From Takakia lepidozioides (lineage: Eukaryota; Streptophyta; Takakiopsida; Takakiales; Takakiaceae): DNA of 64,000 nt. The translations under genes and the position numbers were made by a program. Below are positions 34,721-47,279 of the stretch, one piece after another (position 1 is the stretch's first letter; the number at the start of each line of letters is the position of its first letter). The stretch covers positions 88,704,756 through 88,768,755 of the forward strand of contig CM060731.1 of assembly GCA_030704615.1 (NCBI GenBank), written 5' to 3'. The notes beneath the pieces are model-generated. The model worked only from the letters and a program-made list of their open reading frames with translations, was not told the origin of the DNA and searched no databases.

Positions 34721-37700
34721 ATGGCATGGTACGATGGAAGAATGGTGGGGGCCATGATGATGGGCATGGGCGCAGTGATGGTGCACATTCAAGGAAGGGG
34801 GGAGAGTGTACAGGCTGCGGAGGTGCAGCGAGGGCAGGGCAGGGAGGGGAGGAGCATGGGGCAGGGCGGGGATGGCGAGGGGGAGGAGGAGGCGGTGGCG
34901 CTAGTTGGGGAGTGGGCAGGCAAAGCAGACAAATCATGGAGCCAGTACACGGCGCAGGCGCAGGAGCTGGGGCGGAAGGCTCTGGAATCGAAGGACCAAG
35001 CCCTCCGATCAGCGCGGTCGCACCTCGAGGAATTGCAGGATGCATCGTCGCATCATCTGTCTTCCGCTCAGGTGGTTGTAGAGCAGAATTTATTAATCTT
35101 AGCTGTATGGACGGGAATGAGGAGGATGGGTTGGGTAACCTTTTTCCTTTTGTGCGGTGCTTTTGCTGGGCATTGGGTAGCCTCGGCGTTTTGAATGAAA
35201 ATGTCGAAGCGGAGGTTGAGCGAGCCGTGTAGAGAAGTTCTTTTCTCCATGTGTTGGGACACTGAACTCCGTTGCCGAATGCACTAGTTGTCTCCCTTGC
35301 GTAATGTAGGTGGTTCATGGTCTTCCCTCTGGGGCTTCTTAGGAATCAAGTGACCGTGATGTCTCATTTTCTCGTGATGAGATGGTTGCGTGGATGGTTG
35401 ATGTCCCCCTGTTAGGAGCCTGAGTTTGTGAATCCTGGGTGCGTCAATGTCATATCGTCTTTGGGAAGATCTGGTGTCTAGTTAGCACTTTTTAGGAAAG
35501 TACTATCCAATTCAAAGCTGATTAGTAGTGTGACTCTTCAGGATGGATTGGGTGGGTTTTTCCAATTGCCATATTTCTAGGTCATACCTTATAACCACCA
35601 CAGTTGACACCATGTTCATGTTTACCTTTTTTTGAACTTCACTTTAAAGGAAAGTGCACACCTGCCTTTGACACATTAGGCATTTTTCATGTTTTCTCTT
35701 GCGCCTAGGTCAGGTCAACCATTCAAAGCTTCTAAGATTAGGGATGAGACGGTGAAGGCGGTGGTCTGAGAAGACTCGGTGGACTTTTGTATGTGCAGAA
35801 ACTCGCGCACACCCTTGGACAGCAATATAAACAACATGAAGATCTATTCTTTCACAAGCTTAAGGGTACTATCTGAGAATCTCTCTGTCTCTCTCTCTTT
35901 CTCTTTTGGGGGTTTTTCGACAAAGGCCCCTATGATTGTGACAGTAGATATGGTTGTGCTTTCTGCAAACCATAGGATGCAGGGAGGCTGGAAAGTGACA
36001 TGGACTACAGCAGCTTCTTTGTCCTCACGACAAAGACACCTTGAGCCAGGCCTCAGAATTGGTCTTTTGTGCTAACAGATACCCTTCTGGGTGCCTTGAT
36101 TGTCGACAACAAGGTGGTTGCAAAGAACAATTTAGGGAGGGGGTGAAAGACTGGTAATCAAGTGTGAGATAACCGTAAAGCAGTTGTTGAAGACCTAACA
36201 TTCCTATTTTGACTTAATTGCTATTGTTGGGCATGAAGTGCAGAGGGTGTGCATGCAATCAACAGGTACCCTAATCTGGTGTATGGGGTAGCTGGGATCA
36301 CAGCTATTTTCGCTTTCAGAAGTAAGTAACCTTCACCTTATCATGGAGTTTGAATTGGCAGAGGGATCCATGCCCAGTGTCTTGGAAAATGAGTAGATGG
36401 CTGAGCTGCCAATTGTATTGATGTACTGATTGACTGTTCCTGTGTATGTTTGCCAACCCTTCAGGGCATGGCCCCTGCAGAAACCAGGGTATGAAGCTCA
36501 CCCTAATTTACAGCTGATTGAGTCTTAATAGCACCGGAATTTACATTTATTTCACAAGCTGGCATTTTGCGAAGTATGTAGAGGGACATAATGAGGGCAA
36601 TACATGGACAGACAGACTGACAATAAACAGGAATGTTTAGAGTGGTTGAGAGATATTTTTCAATTATTAAAATGGGCTTGGTATAACCTTTTGGCTAGAG
36701 TTAACCCAACTTGGAATAGGCACAATAGCACTGAAAATCAGGGTTAAAAGGATAATTGGAGGGAAAGGGGCTTGCTATGAGCTCAGCAAGTTCACATTGA
36801 GGTCAAGGCAGCATGGGGGTAACCATTTTTTAAATGAACAAGAAGAGGGACCCTTAAGGAAGCAGGTCACTGGCATACTCGGCAGGAAGAGAGAATGGGG
36901 ATAGGGGTTCCAATGAATTTATCACAGAAGCATGTTTGGCGTTAGGCATCAAGGTTGCTCTTAGATTTGCTGTCATGTCACTAGGTGGGTAATGAAATTT
37001 GTATGCATTTTTAGAGAAGGGACTACACCGCTTTCACATCATTCTCAGCATGCACAACTTCAGAGTTTCACGAAGATGGTCATTCAGCTATAAGCTCTCT
37101 GCTGTGCAACCTCACAGAGAAGGATGATCAAGGGCTAATCTGTGAGTTTGGTGCAGTAATTTGGGCTTTTTTTCTTGACTTTCTGCAGGACCAAGGAGGA
37201 TGTTGTGGAGGCACACTTTTGGGCGCTTCCAAAGTGAAGAGGTACTAGTTGGCCAAGGAGAAGGGCTTTTGAAACTTTAACCATGTTCAAGTCCAGTCTT
37301 ATGTTCGTAATGGGGCTGTCTAAGTGCGTTACCAATTGTGACCCAGTTTGTTTTCTTTAACACCCAACTGAACAAATGGTTGGAACTCACAAGTGAAACA
37401 GTATTGCCCTGATGTCATATGCTCTCACCGGTAATTTTCCCATGAATGTGCTTTGGAACTCACATGTAGCTCATTCACCATTTTTCAATCAGAGATGAAA
37501 CTGAACCAACCATTTCATGCGTTGCAGGCAATGGTGGCACGGGCAGAGACGAAGGTGAAGGAGATGCGTCAATCAGTAGACTTATTAAAAAATGAGACTA
37601 AAAAGCTTGAGGTTGGTGGCCCATAATGTCTTGCACATCTTTGCGGGGCTCTATTTCTATTGGAACTAAGACACCTGAAGATGTACTATGAAGCAGGGGT

Positions 37701-40447
37701 TGTACTTTTGTTCATAATGGGTAATATATAATGGGTGATCCTCTTTTTTGACAAAATGAGCTCATTTATAATCCTCCTGTGCAGGAGCGGGCAAGGCTTG
37801 CAGAAGAGGAGCTTCAGCGGGGGAAGACCAAGCTAAAGTGAGTCCATATACTTTTTGAGAGAAGATGTACTGCTGTGGTTGTAATTGGAGCCGCACTTAT
37901 CCTCTTAGTGAAAGCTTGAGCGGTCTTCCCTTTTTCTGTTTTAGAAGCAGCAGTCACATGGAACCTGCCATCCCAACCTTTGGGGTGGTGCCATCGTATT
38001 TGCTGTTGGGAGGTTGGATCGTTATGTTTTGCGTCTGGGTTGTAGTGGACCAGCCCATGGAAGGCCATCACAAGCCGTAAGTGAAGATTGGAAGATTGGG
38101 AGAGTATCCACACAAAAGTAGTAGGTGCAGGTCGTGGCGAAGGCAAACAAACCAAGACACTCCTGCAAGCCCTTGGGGCTGTGATCGAGGTGCCTGAAGA
38201 TTGTAGCCAATAGGAAAACAGACACAGTCACTTTGGCCAATCTTGTTTTGAAAACCTCGGGGGTTCTGTAGATGTTTGTAATGCACTGCCAAGTCAAGAC
38301 ACGTATCTCATGCCACCTTGAGTTAGGAAACTTCAAGATAAGCGTCGCATTATTGTTGCAATGCTCAATGTAACCAGGTGTTACCATGAACCTGCCTTTG
38401 GCAATGCTGGCTGCTATTGCACCTGCGACTCCTGTTGGTATGGAGGAATGAAGGATGGTCTTACTGGACGGTGTGCTGCAAAGATGAAAGACAGACAATT
38501 GGAGATTGCTCATAACTTCAAACGGTCTACAAGAGGCTTGATAATGGAGTTGAGCACCTGTATCAGATCAAGAGCAGACTCTAGCATTCCCGGTAGCATT
38601 GGGAGAACCCTGATTGGACTCTGTAAAGTAGGCAGTAAGATCCTTAGGGTGCCCCATGTATATCATCTGTCTGGTTGCAACAAATCCCAGAATGCGATCG
38701 CTCGGTTGATGGACAGACATCATGACAATGCTTCCCATCTCTGCAATGTGTTTAAGAGTCTTGACAACCATGTATGCACTTGTTGAATAGAGCCCTGAGG
38801 TTGGCTCATCCAAATCCAACAGAAGAGGTCCATGAATGATGTTGACTCCGATGGAAATTCTGCGGCGCTCGCCTCCTGACACTCCCCTGTGACCTTCATC
38901 GCCAATGACTGCTTTTGCCACCCTCTCAAGACCGAGTTGCCGAATCAGACTGCTGACTCTAGCTTTCTTTGCTTCTTTACTATGGCTGGGAGGTAGCCGC
39001 ACATCAACAGAGAACATGAGTGTTTCCTGCACAGTAAGCATGGGAAACAAGAGATCCTCCTGCATGACATAACCTGAGCTATTCCGCAGCTGATGGCTGT
39101 CCACTTCCTGTCGTTAAGAGTGATGCTGCCTTGGAGACTTTCTCGTGAGATTGTCTGAGCAGGTGCATCGATCAGAGTTTACTTTCCTGAGCCACTTGGT
39201 CCCATGACAGCCATGATTTCTCCATCTCTTGCTCTGCCAGAAACATCTTGCAGAAGGTTCACGCTTGACAGACCAGGCTTGAGTGACTGCTTGAAGAGAC
39301 CATCATCTAGCTTCAAGCTGCATCATGTGGCATGTGCTTTGTCTCTCTCCTCCGGTGTCCCCCGAATAGGAGCAATGGATAGACTTGTGAACAGTGCCTG
39401 TGTCCACGTTCAAGGTGGTTCTCTAGCAGCATAATGTCACATCCACGTAGAGTTTGTGCATGCAGCAATCGGGCAATTTGTGTTGGCACAATATAGTGGA
39501 GTGTGCTTGGCGATCTTCTGTCAGGTCTTTTCCTTCATCACCTCATATTGATCCTGGAGATGATACATGGATGTGCTGTGGCAGAAATGCAGGAGGTCAA
39601 TTGAGCAGTCTTGTTAAGAGCATTTACAAGACCGAATCGCATGCTAGAGGTTTGTTCAGATCGCGATTTCCTTTATACAGTACATTTCATGTCATTACAG
39701 TCCATGATTGTTTATGGGGTACTGCACTAAAGGAAAACGACCACTTCGTCAGTCACATGTCATGCATTTTGTAACTTGCTATGTCTTTAGTGACCTGATT
39801 ACTTGAGTGGCCTATATTAGGCCTGATTACTAAGAATTAATTACACAGGGAAGAATCTAGCAGTCTCATTCATGAAGCTTGTCCATACCTGTTATTTTCA
39901 GTTGCTACTTGCGTGTCAAGAGGGCTTTCCCCCTGTAGTCCCTTGAGGGGACAGCATTATTTATTTGCCACTTCTGACAAACACAGGAAAGGCCTAGTGA
40001 GAGAGCCTGTAGTTGACAGTGTTGTAGCAATTGTGTCATTTGCTTGTGCAGGCCTTACGGACAACTTGCGAGAATTACCCGGCCGGGAAGCTTTGCGTCT
40101 GCGCGCAGAGGTGAGAGGTCTAATTTACTTCACAGTGGTATTTCATTGTGTACATTACTTCCTAGTTCACCATTATCATGTGCTGTTTCTTCTGTATACT
40201 GTTGTGTCGATCTGTGAGGGGTATTTAAATGTGTATTTTGGTAGCTTTGCTGTGGCGGAACCAGTTGACAATTAGGTGCTGTCAAAGGGTCTGGTATATG
40301 AAGGATAGAAGCAACGAAACCTCCTTCATTCCTCAATCTGATTTCATGTTGTTGTAGGTCGCCTCCATGGCAGCAGAAGCAAAGCAACAGAGATCAGTCT
40401 TGGACAAACGTGTCTCACGGATTGCAGGTTATGGCATTCCTGTCTGA
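34721..40447 (+). CDS. RHIP1: RHIP1-like coiled-coil protein (RGS1-HXK1 interacting protein family)
   Basis: Nine phase-continuous GT-AG exons: 34721-35071, 35799-35865, 36244-36321, 37189-37241, 37528-37611, 37785-37837, 39585-39649, 40052-40110, 40358-40447. The protein shows [35 protein letters not shown], a membrane-like segment [14 protein letters not shown], then [58 protein letters not shown] and the C-terminal GYGIPV. This order resembles the plant family of Arabidopsis RHIP1, linked to G-protein/hexokinase glucose sensing. That identification rests on recalled family features. From the ATG at 34721 it has 299 aa with an odd Met/Gly-rich leader. From the in-frame ATG at 34856 it has 254 aa, which may fit the family better. 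The 1.75-kb sixth intron holds an antisense ABCG pseudogene. Confidence 0.8.
38022..39300 (-). pseudogene. ABCG half-transporter pseudogene nested in an RHIP1 intron
   Basis: On the minus strand, a nucleotide-binding domain then a transmembrane domain of an ABCG (WBC-type) transporter, with no introns. Walker A reads [11 protein letters not shown] followed at once by a TAA stop. Later blocks are [20 protein letters not shown], the signature [12 protein letters not shown], Walker [29 protein letters not shown] and [10 protein letters not shown]. The TMD start follows at about 38340 with [35 protein letters not shown] frameshift lies between Walker A and the Q-loop, and a deletion after RILG. 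The pieces are collinear, so this is a broken copy rather than random similarity. Lack of introns allows a retrocopy or an intronless parent. It lies antisense in intron 6 (37838-39584) of the RHIP1-like gene. Confidence 0.85.
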
Positions 40448-41728
40448 ATCAAAATTCTCAGATAGAGAAACTGAGTTAGGAGAACTTGGCGTGGTGGCGT
40501 GGTGGTCATACGCAATAGTGGGCGTTTTATTTGCTCAATTCGGCAGTGCCTTTCCATTATCTTTATGAGTTGTGCTTAGGCTATGGCCACAAGGCTGTGG
40601 CAAGCGAAGTCTGATTAGCACTTCTGGGAGTAGAGTTTTCAACTGGGGTGCTGCAAATGTTGTGGTGATATCTGGAGCTGGCTTCTCAACCTTCATTATA
40701 CAGTGACGTCCTTGTGCACATGCTCTGACAAGTCATCATCAGTTCATGGCTCTCCGGGAGTGGGGTTGTTCTCCCTCTAGTGCTACTGCTGTGCATTTTC
40801 AGTGATTCTTCATTTGGACAATATTAGGTAGGATAGTCTATTCATCAATGATCTCCGACCAGGAATGACGTGTCGGTAGGCTCCCATTGCTCGCTGTGGA
40901 AGATGCTTCTGTATCCTAGCTGTGTTCCTTGAATGGTGGCAGTTGGTCCCTGCATAATTGAAGCCTGGATGGATGGATGATGTAGCTTGATCTGACTGAT
41001 CAGAACTAGATTCCAAATTACTGCAATTCGGGAGCAAGATTGACCAAGGAGGTTGTCCATTAATAGTTTCCCACCACCTTTGCATGCTACTGCTGACAAG
41101 TCTGTAGCTACCCATGTTCAGGTACCCAGCTGCACAAATTGACAACCCTGTTCATGCTTCTTGATCTAATTTGTCTATGCACTTGTAAGCTACAGTTAGG
41201 CTATGACAGATGGCATATCCTGCGATTCCTTAAGCCTACTGTAGAGGTTTGGAATTGAAGGCTTTTGGATTTGTCACATGAGTAGGAGGATCTTTTGCAT
41301 GGACTGATGGATGCAGTGTTTAGTAATGAGAATACCTTCCAGTGGCCAGCCTGCCAACCAAACAGAGATACCAGTGGGGTCACATTGCCTGCAATGGTTA
41401 TTACTCTCAAAACAATACTTTTCAACTACAACTGATGTCACAAGTTAGAGTTCAGTACTAAAAAGCAATACTAAAACTTAAACCAAGTGGAAGAAGATAC
41501 GGAAGTGGAAGACAAGTTATGTGAATCACTGAATGAATGATACAAGAAAGGTAAATGAAGAATTCACATATTTCAGAGCAGTGAATGAATATTACAGTTG
41601 AGAAATTAAGTAAAATGATGAAATACTGATGTCGCAGAAGTGATCTTCCCAAAATTGATGGTATTGCTCGAGGAACTCACAAACTCACCGAAAAACTCTA
41701 CATAGCTCACAAGTTTTGAACGTCCAGA
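40448..41728. other. Intergenic, no gene supported
   Basis: 3' flank of the RHIP1-like gene. ORFs are short, overlap on both strands and contain no recognisable motif. No repeat stood out before the hAT element at 41737. Confidence 0.45.
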
Positions 41729-41736
41729 GTCCAAAC

Positions 41737-42368
41737 CAGTGTTGGACTGGTATGTCCATTTTTTAATACCAGACTGGTCCTGGTATGAAGGGTCCCCACC
41801 CCTTTTTCATACCAGGCTGGTATAGGTATCTATACAGGTATGAGCAACTTGGGTATGAATCTGGTACGAGTTGTACTTTGGGCTGTATATGAGTATGGTA
41901 CTGGTATTGCCCTTTCTCTGTAGTGATACTGGTATGGTATTTCTACAGCTCACCATACATAGAAATAAATGTCATTTAGCACATAGCTAATTTTAATCCA
42001 AGCCGTGAAACACTAGGCAAAGGTAACCCAAAGTAGCACGAAACAGCAAATGAAGTCTAAATTGCAACATGGAGCCTTGAATTAACCAAATTGTAGTACA
42101 GGGTATAACTAGCTGCACTAACATATACTCATACCTACCTCCATTCGCCATGATCTCACCGCAATACTGGTATCGGGACCATGCTATTCCTCCATATACC
42201 CAGACCGGTATGGTATGTGTGGGGGGAATCCTAAAGACATACTCCCCCCAGTACGTGTATCACATGGGTACACTGGTTCTTTCATACCCTACTGGTATGT
42301 TCTTCAAAATATATATTCATACCTGTATTCCATACCTAGGTTCAACCAGGTATACCAGTCTAACACTG
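41737..42368. mobile_element. Non-autonomous hAT element (632 bp) with TIRs and 8-bp TSD
   Basis: Ends are CAGTGTTGGACTGGTATG (left) and the inverted complement of CATACCAGTC-type sequence ending TCTAACACTG (right). This gives about 18-20-bp terminal inverted repeats with one or two mismatches and the CAGTG start usual for hAT. Both flanks carry the same 8 bp, GTCCAAAC, at 41729-41736 and 42369-42376. That is a perfect target duplication of hAT length. The interior has no transposase and is filled with recurring CTGGTAT/GGTATG words in both orientations. It would need a hAT transposase in trans. Confidence 0.92.
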
Positions 42369-42376
42369 GTCCAAAC

Positions 42377-45300
42377 GATAGCTGCAAAACACTGAGCTAT
42401 CATGTCCAAGATCCAGTGGGGCATGGTTTTTGTGTATTTTCTCTCCGACACGGAACTTTGCCGCTTCCGTGGCTGATAGGGGGCCCCATCATGTCCATGC
42501 GCTCCAAATTGGCTACGGACCCGGAACCTTGCCGTGCCCGTTATGTCTCACGCAAGTCAACGTCAGACGAGATATGGAGTCAAGTGAGCATCCCACGAGT
42601 GAGAATCTGGTGAGCGAGAGGTTGAGCGGGAGGGTGGCGTGAGGTTTGCCGTGCCACTTGTGGGGAGCAATCCGCCTCCAAGCACCCCATCGTCTTGCGC
42701 GCTCTGCACATGCCTCCCTAAAAGGAACTTGATGTATTCTTCTACCGAGCCACCGGTGGGGATGGTCTCATAAGTATGGTGCTGCCGGTCTATGGTGGCT
42801 GCCCCACTTTCCTGTTCTGTAGTCTCTTTTGCTGTACCATTGCTGAAGTTCCTCTCTTTCTTTCTCCCGACTCGGCGATCACCCTTGCCGCCGCTTATGG
42901 CTGTGAGTTCTGGGCACCTGATGTCCCAGTTTCCCTGTGGGAGAAAAACCTGGAACTGCTGCAATCATTTTCCTCCAAGGAATGCTTGGAGCTAGAGGTA
43001 CAACACCATCACAAATTCCATATGCAGAATTTGCATGCGTCCCACTTCAAACCGAGGCCATCTTCCGGCTTACAATGTTTCTTACAAGGTTACAGGCCCT
43101 CCCACCCAAAGGGCTGGCAGCCTGGGCCCTCACAGGCTCCAAACGGCTGGTGTCAAGCTCTCCTGGTATGCTCGGGTGGCCAACTTTTTGAGCGCAATGG
43201 ACTCTCCGTTGCTTCCCTACTGCCACAAAATTCGGGGTGGAAATCGCGTCCACAGGACTGCAATAGTTGCAACAGACGAGAACTCATGGAACTCCACGTC
43301 AGGCGGACATGGAAACCAGCCAATCTAACAACAAAATTGCAGTTCTATTGGTTGGTCCTCCGTGACGTCCGATAGAATCTTATGGCCCGATTACCTGTCT
43401 GCAGCTCTATGCTGAGGGCATTGAGAAGGTTCAGGGTGGGCTCCCACAGTCTGCGGATAGAGACTCATGGGTAGGTGGGAAAACCTGCAACATGAGGACC
43501 GCCAATGCCCTGCATGCACTGGGAACCCACAGGGAAATTGAAAGTGAAGTTCCTACACTCTGTCTTAGGAACGTGCAAGCATACATGAAGAAGTTATACC
43601 CACTACAAAGAAGCCACGCCACATTCATGAGTGAGCACTCGTTCCCAACAATCCAGTAGGAGGGGGGTGCATTATAAGCATCCATTTTTCCAAAAGGGAG
43701 GTGTTATATGAGCTATCTTCATGGCAACTTAACAGCTCAAACAAGATATAGGGAGGTTGGAGTAGGTTAACAATGTAGAGCAGGTCACCCTAGCGAGTCT
43801 CTCTCTCGGCTTCTCCAGCCCCCCAAACCTCACAAATCTCCACCAAAACTACTTTCCCAGCTAGCACATGTCAAAACTCATACATGAGCTCGATTGTCTA
43901 GTTCTCTGTAAGTTTAGAAGTGAACCACTAAAGGCCTATAATCCAGTCGCCACATCAATTCAGTAGAGAAGTACTTGTGTTGCAGCACCAAATAGCTCCG
44001 GGCTAGAGCTGGATTAGCTAACTTACATAGCAAGCTCATGGCCCAAACACCTGGGACCAGCACAGCTTCAACTGTCATTACATTTGGAATCTGAAGTCTA
44101 GATCTCCTCTAGGTAAGTAGGTATGCTAAACGAATGTAGAATTTCCAGCTCATCCTATAGATCATGTACTAAGAATAACTGGCCTGAAATGCGAAAAGCT
44201 CGCTAGTACCTAATCTGAGTCCTGTATCTCCTGCGATGTTTCTGCTGACCGGAGAATTTCGAGACACCTTGAAAACCGGAATTGTTCATGTAGCGGGCTG
44301 CGCCAACGCAGTAACCATGCTGCTGCGCCCGTCCGCTGAGACTATCAAGGTAGCCTTTCAAGAATTTATGAAGGGTGAGCGTATTGAAGGAGCTAGCGCG
44401 ATTTTGCAAACATTGTATGCTTCCAGGGATCCTCATCCTAAATCAAACAATCCCATCCTCTGGCTGAGCTCTGGGTGCCTAGAGGCTAGTACATAGCAAG
44501 GGTCACAGCTCGACAAAAAACCCTCTGTACATGCAAAATGCACCAAATTAAGTTATAAGTGCAGAGCTCACAGGTCAATCATCACGCCCCTAAAGTCACC
44601 TTTCTTTTGGAATCATTCATGTGAGGACCCATAACAGGTTATTAGGGTTCCTTTAGCACCTTCAAGTTCTGTGTCTGGCATGCTTGACTGGGAGGGGGAG
44701 AACTACTAGCTCAATGTTATTAGCTCTTAATGAGGATTATAGCACGATGAGGCCTCTCCTAATGAGGATGTGGCAGTTTATAAGTTACCGCCTCCTCTGC
44801 AACATATATGTAAATCGGAAGCATCGTGCTGGCATGTGACTGCAGCCGTCACCATACCTTAATGGTCGGTGTCGGCGCTGCTGCCTTTATACTCGCTGCA
44901 GCTACGCGTTAGAATAAAGAATCTCATCAGCGTCTCTCATCAATCACTTGTGCTGCACCATCTTGCTCCGTAACCATTAATGGCATCGCTACATCAAATC
45001 CCTTCCCCGCGCATTTGTCTTGGACACTGTGCTAATCCAAAAAAAGCATTAAAGGGTTCCTGCATTTTGAGGTGATGCAGCTGGACCTGTATGATAATTT
45101 GCAACCCAGTTCACCGAAGTCTTGTGGCCTTCACCTGTCTCCGTCATCTTGGAGTACTGTCTCCTCTTGCGGACTGCATACGTATAGGTATATACTTACA
45201 GTCTCAATGCCGGGTAGTTCCCTGAATCCGAATCTCGACCTCCAGAATTTCTCGGTGGTCTTCCAGCTAGCGATTGTTTTTTCTTTACACCCTTTGGGCC

Positions 45301-45427
45301 TCACTGCGAGATCTGCTGGCGAAGCTCAGAGCTCCGGGAAAACCTGACAACCAGTAGATAGCCAAGAGTGGGCGCTGAGCGGGCGTCGAAGGAAGCTGAT
45401 CTGTGGCAGAAATGCTGTTGGTGCTCA
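42377..45427. other. Intergenic, with an unrecognised coding-like zone at 42.9-43.65 kb
   Basis: From about 42935 to 43650 the plus strand shows coherent protein-like stretches in shifting frames (IPYAEFACVPLQTEAIFRLT, LSAMDSPLLPYCHKIRGGNR, IVATDENSWNSTSGGHGNQP). This suggests a decayed gene of a family I do not recognise. The opposite-strand 133-aa ORF at 42563-42964 has no recognisable motif. The 86-aa ORF at 44236-44496 is likewise unassigned. The part before 45428 should contain the trihelix promoter. Confidence 0.35.
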
Positions 45428-46779
45428 ATGTGGGGGATGGCTAACGCGTATCCGGCTCACGTGCTGTCAATCATTGCGGGACCGGTTGCAGCGAGACCTG
45501 AGGAGCGGGTGTATCGTAAGGGCAATTGGACACTGCAGGAGACAATAGTTTTGATTGCTGCCAAGAAGCTTGATGATGAGCGACGCTTGAAAGGTGGTGA
45601 CAATGAGAAGTCCAAAACTACAGATTTCCGGTGGAAGTGGGTAGAAAATTACTGTTGGAAGAATGGCTGTCACCGCAGTCAGAATCAGTGCAATGACAAG
45701 TGGGACAATCTGCTGCGTGATTACAAGAAAGTGCGCGACCATGAGATTCGTGATCAGCAGGAGCTGGTGTCTTACTGGCAGATGGAGAAGCACGAGCGGA
45801 AGGACAAGGGGCTACCGTCTGGATTGTTGATTCAAGTGTATGACGCTCTTTACGATACGATTGATCGCCGCTTCCCTCCTAAAGTTGTGCCGCTTGGGCA
45901 GCCTGCCCCTGACTCCAATCCTCCTCCTTTGTCGGGACCACTCCCGCTCTGCATGCACCCACCTACAGCTTTCCCCATGTCCTCTGGTAATCATTCCAGC
46001 CTTGTATCTAGAGCTTTCATAGGATTGAATGTGGGAACAGATGTTGAGGGCTGCCACAGTTCAGGTCCTTCGTTGCGTCCTTCATTGCGTGCACTTAAAT
46101 TTTATGTCGACTGGTTTAGTGGGCAGGTAGGCAGAAGACGATTACATGCACATGACTGTATTCAGATTGAGTGGGTTTCAAGGCCCGAAGCTTGTTGAAC
46201 CCTCCATTTGCCGTCAACTGATTATGTCGAGCAGTACTGCATGGAGTTGTCGATTCAAGCCCATCTGAAGGTGTTTTGACAAACTGAACATGTCCAATAA
46301 GTGTGCACAATGCCCTCACGATGTATAATTGCATGGTCATTGCTATAAATGTAGCCAAGCAACCCTGGTAAAGTGTCACGAAGAATGTCCAGTGCGGGAT
46401 TGTATTACATTATTCGTGTTTACTGTCAGTGATCAACCCACCTTGTGTGATGTGAGCAGATCAGAGCGAGGATGAATCTCAAAGTGACGATTCGAGTCCT
46501 TCTGTTGCAAAGAAGCGCAAATTTTCCGAGAGTAGCGAGGGCTTAGCGCCAGCTATGTACAAGAGCACTGTCGAATTGACACAAACGCTCTTGGCCTGCG
46601 AGGACAACGAGGACCGGCGGCACCGCGCTCTCCTAGGGATAGAAGAACGCAAGCTGCATATAGAGGAAGCCAAGAGCGAAATCAGTCGGCAAGGGATGGT
46701 CGGTCTGATTAGCGCTGTGAATAACTTGGCCACTGTCATTCTCACGCTTGCAGCTGACATTAACATGCCGGAGACATGA
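45428..46779 (+). CDS. Trihelix (ASR3-like) transcription factor
   Basis: A nuclear DNA-binding protein with a plant trihelix (GT/MYB-SANT-like) domain. Two exons: 45428-45986 and 46460-46779, donor CTCTG|GTAATC and acceptor GAGCAG, phase-continuous, 292 aa. An alternative start is the ATG at 45437. The trihelix begins RKGNWTLQETIVLIAAKKLD, with the second helix RWKWVENYCWKNGCHRSQNQ and the third CNDKWDNLLRDYKKVRD, then ELVSYWQMEKHERK, the extra helix typical of the clade. The second exon holds an acidic Ser-rich linker, the basic AKKRKF motif (likely nuclear signal), and a C-terminal helical region (ERKLHIEEAKSEISRQG) for dimerisation. This layout resembles Arabidopsis ASR3-type repressors of stress and immune genes. 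The frame is intact and probably functional. Confidence 0.9.
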
Positions 46780-47279
46780 TATTACACCCGCGTGCTGCAG
46801 TCCCAACACCCCAGCTGAGACTTCATGAATATATTCCGAGGATGTGCTACGGTCGTCACACATGGCTTGGAAGACTAAAGTGATGAATACTTCTATGCGG
46901 GAGAATGTAATGTTCAAAGCTAGATCTTGTTGCTCAGGATGAGGTTCCGTATATGTGAAAATGTATGCCAGACAAACAGGAGGTTGTAGACCTGCGTGCT
47001 GTGGCTCGGTGTGTGTAGTGGGTCTGTCAAGAGTGAGGAAATTCAATGTTCCTCGGTAGAGCAACCAGACATTCACGTCAAACTCAAATCGAATCAAAAT
47101 TCCCGTGCTCACCCTTGGGATTTTTCCTTAGAGCTCTGCGCCGATGTTGGGAATGTCAAGGAGTTCCATCGAGCTGATGCTTCCGTCTTTCCCGAGCGTC
47201 AATTGAGACGCGATTAGAGGAGTTACTAGTTCACTTTCCATATCGATCCAATACTTGTTTGCTAGATAGTTGAGGTTCT
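46780..47279. other. 3' flank of the trihelix gene
   Basis: Probably contains the trihelix 3' UTR. No other gene or repeat was recognised before the dispersed repeat field that starts at about 47280. Confidence 0.4.

Noticed and set aside
34719-35318. 199-aa minus-strand Pro-rich ORF
   Set aside because: Antisense to the Gly-rich first exon of the RHIP1-like gene. Pro runs are the complement of Gly codons.
42563-42964. 133-aa minus-strand ORF as a gene
   Set aside because: No ATG context, splice partner or motif was recognised, and the plus strand in the second half reads more like protein.
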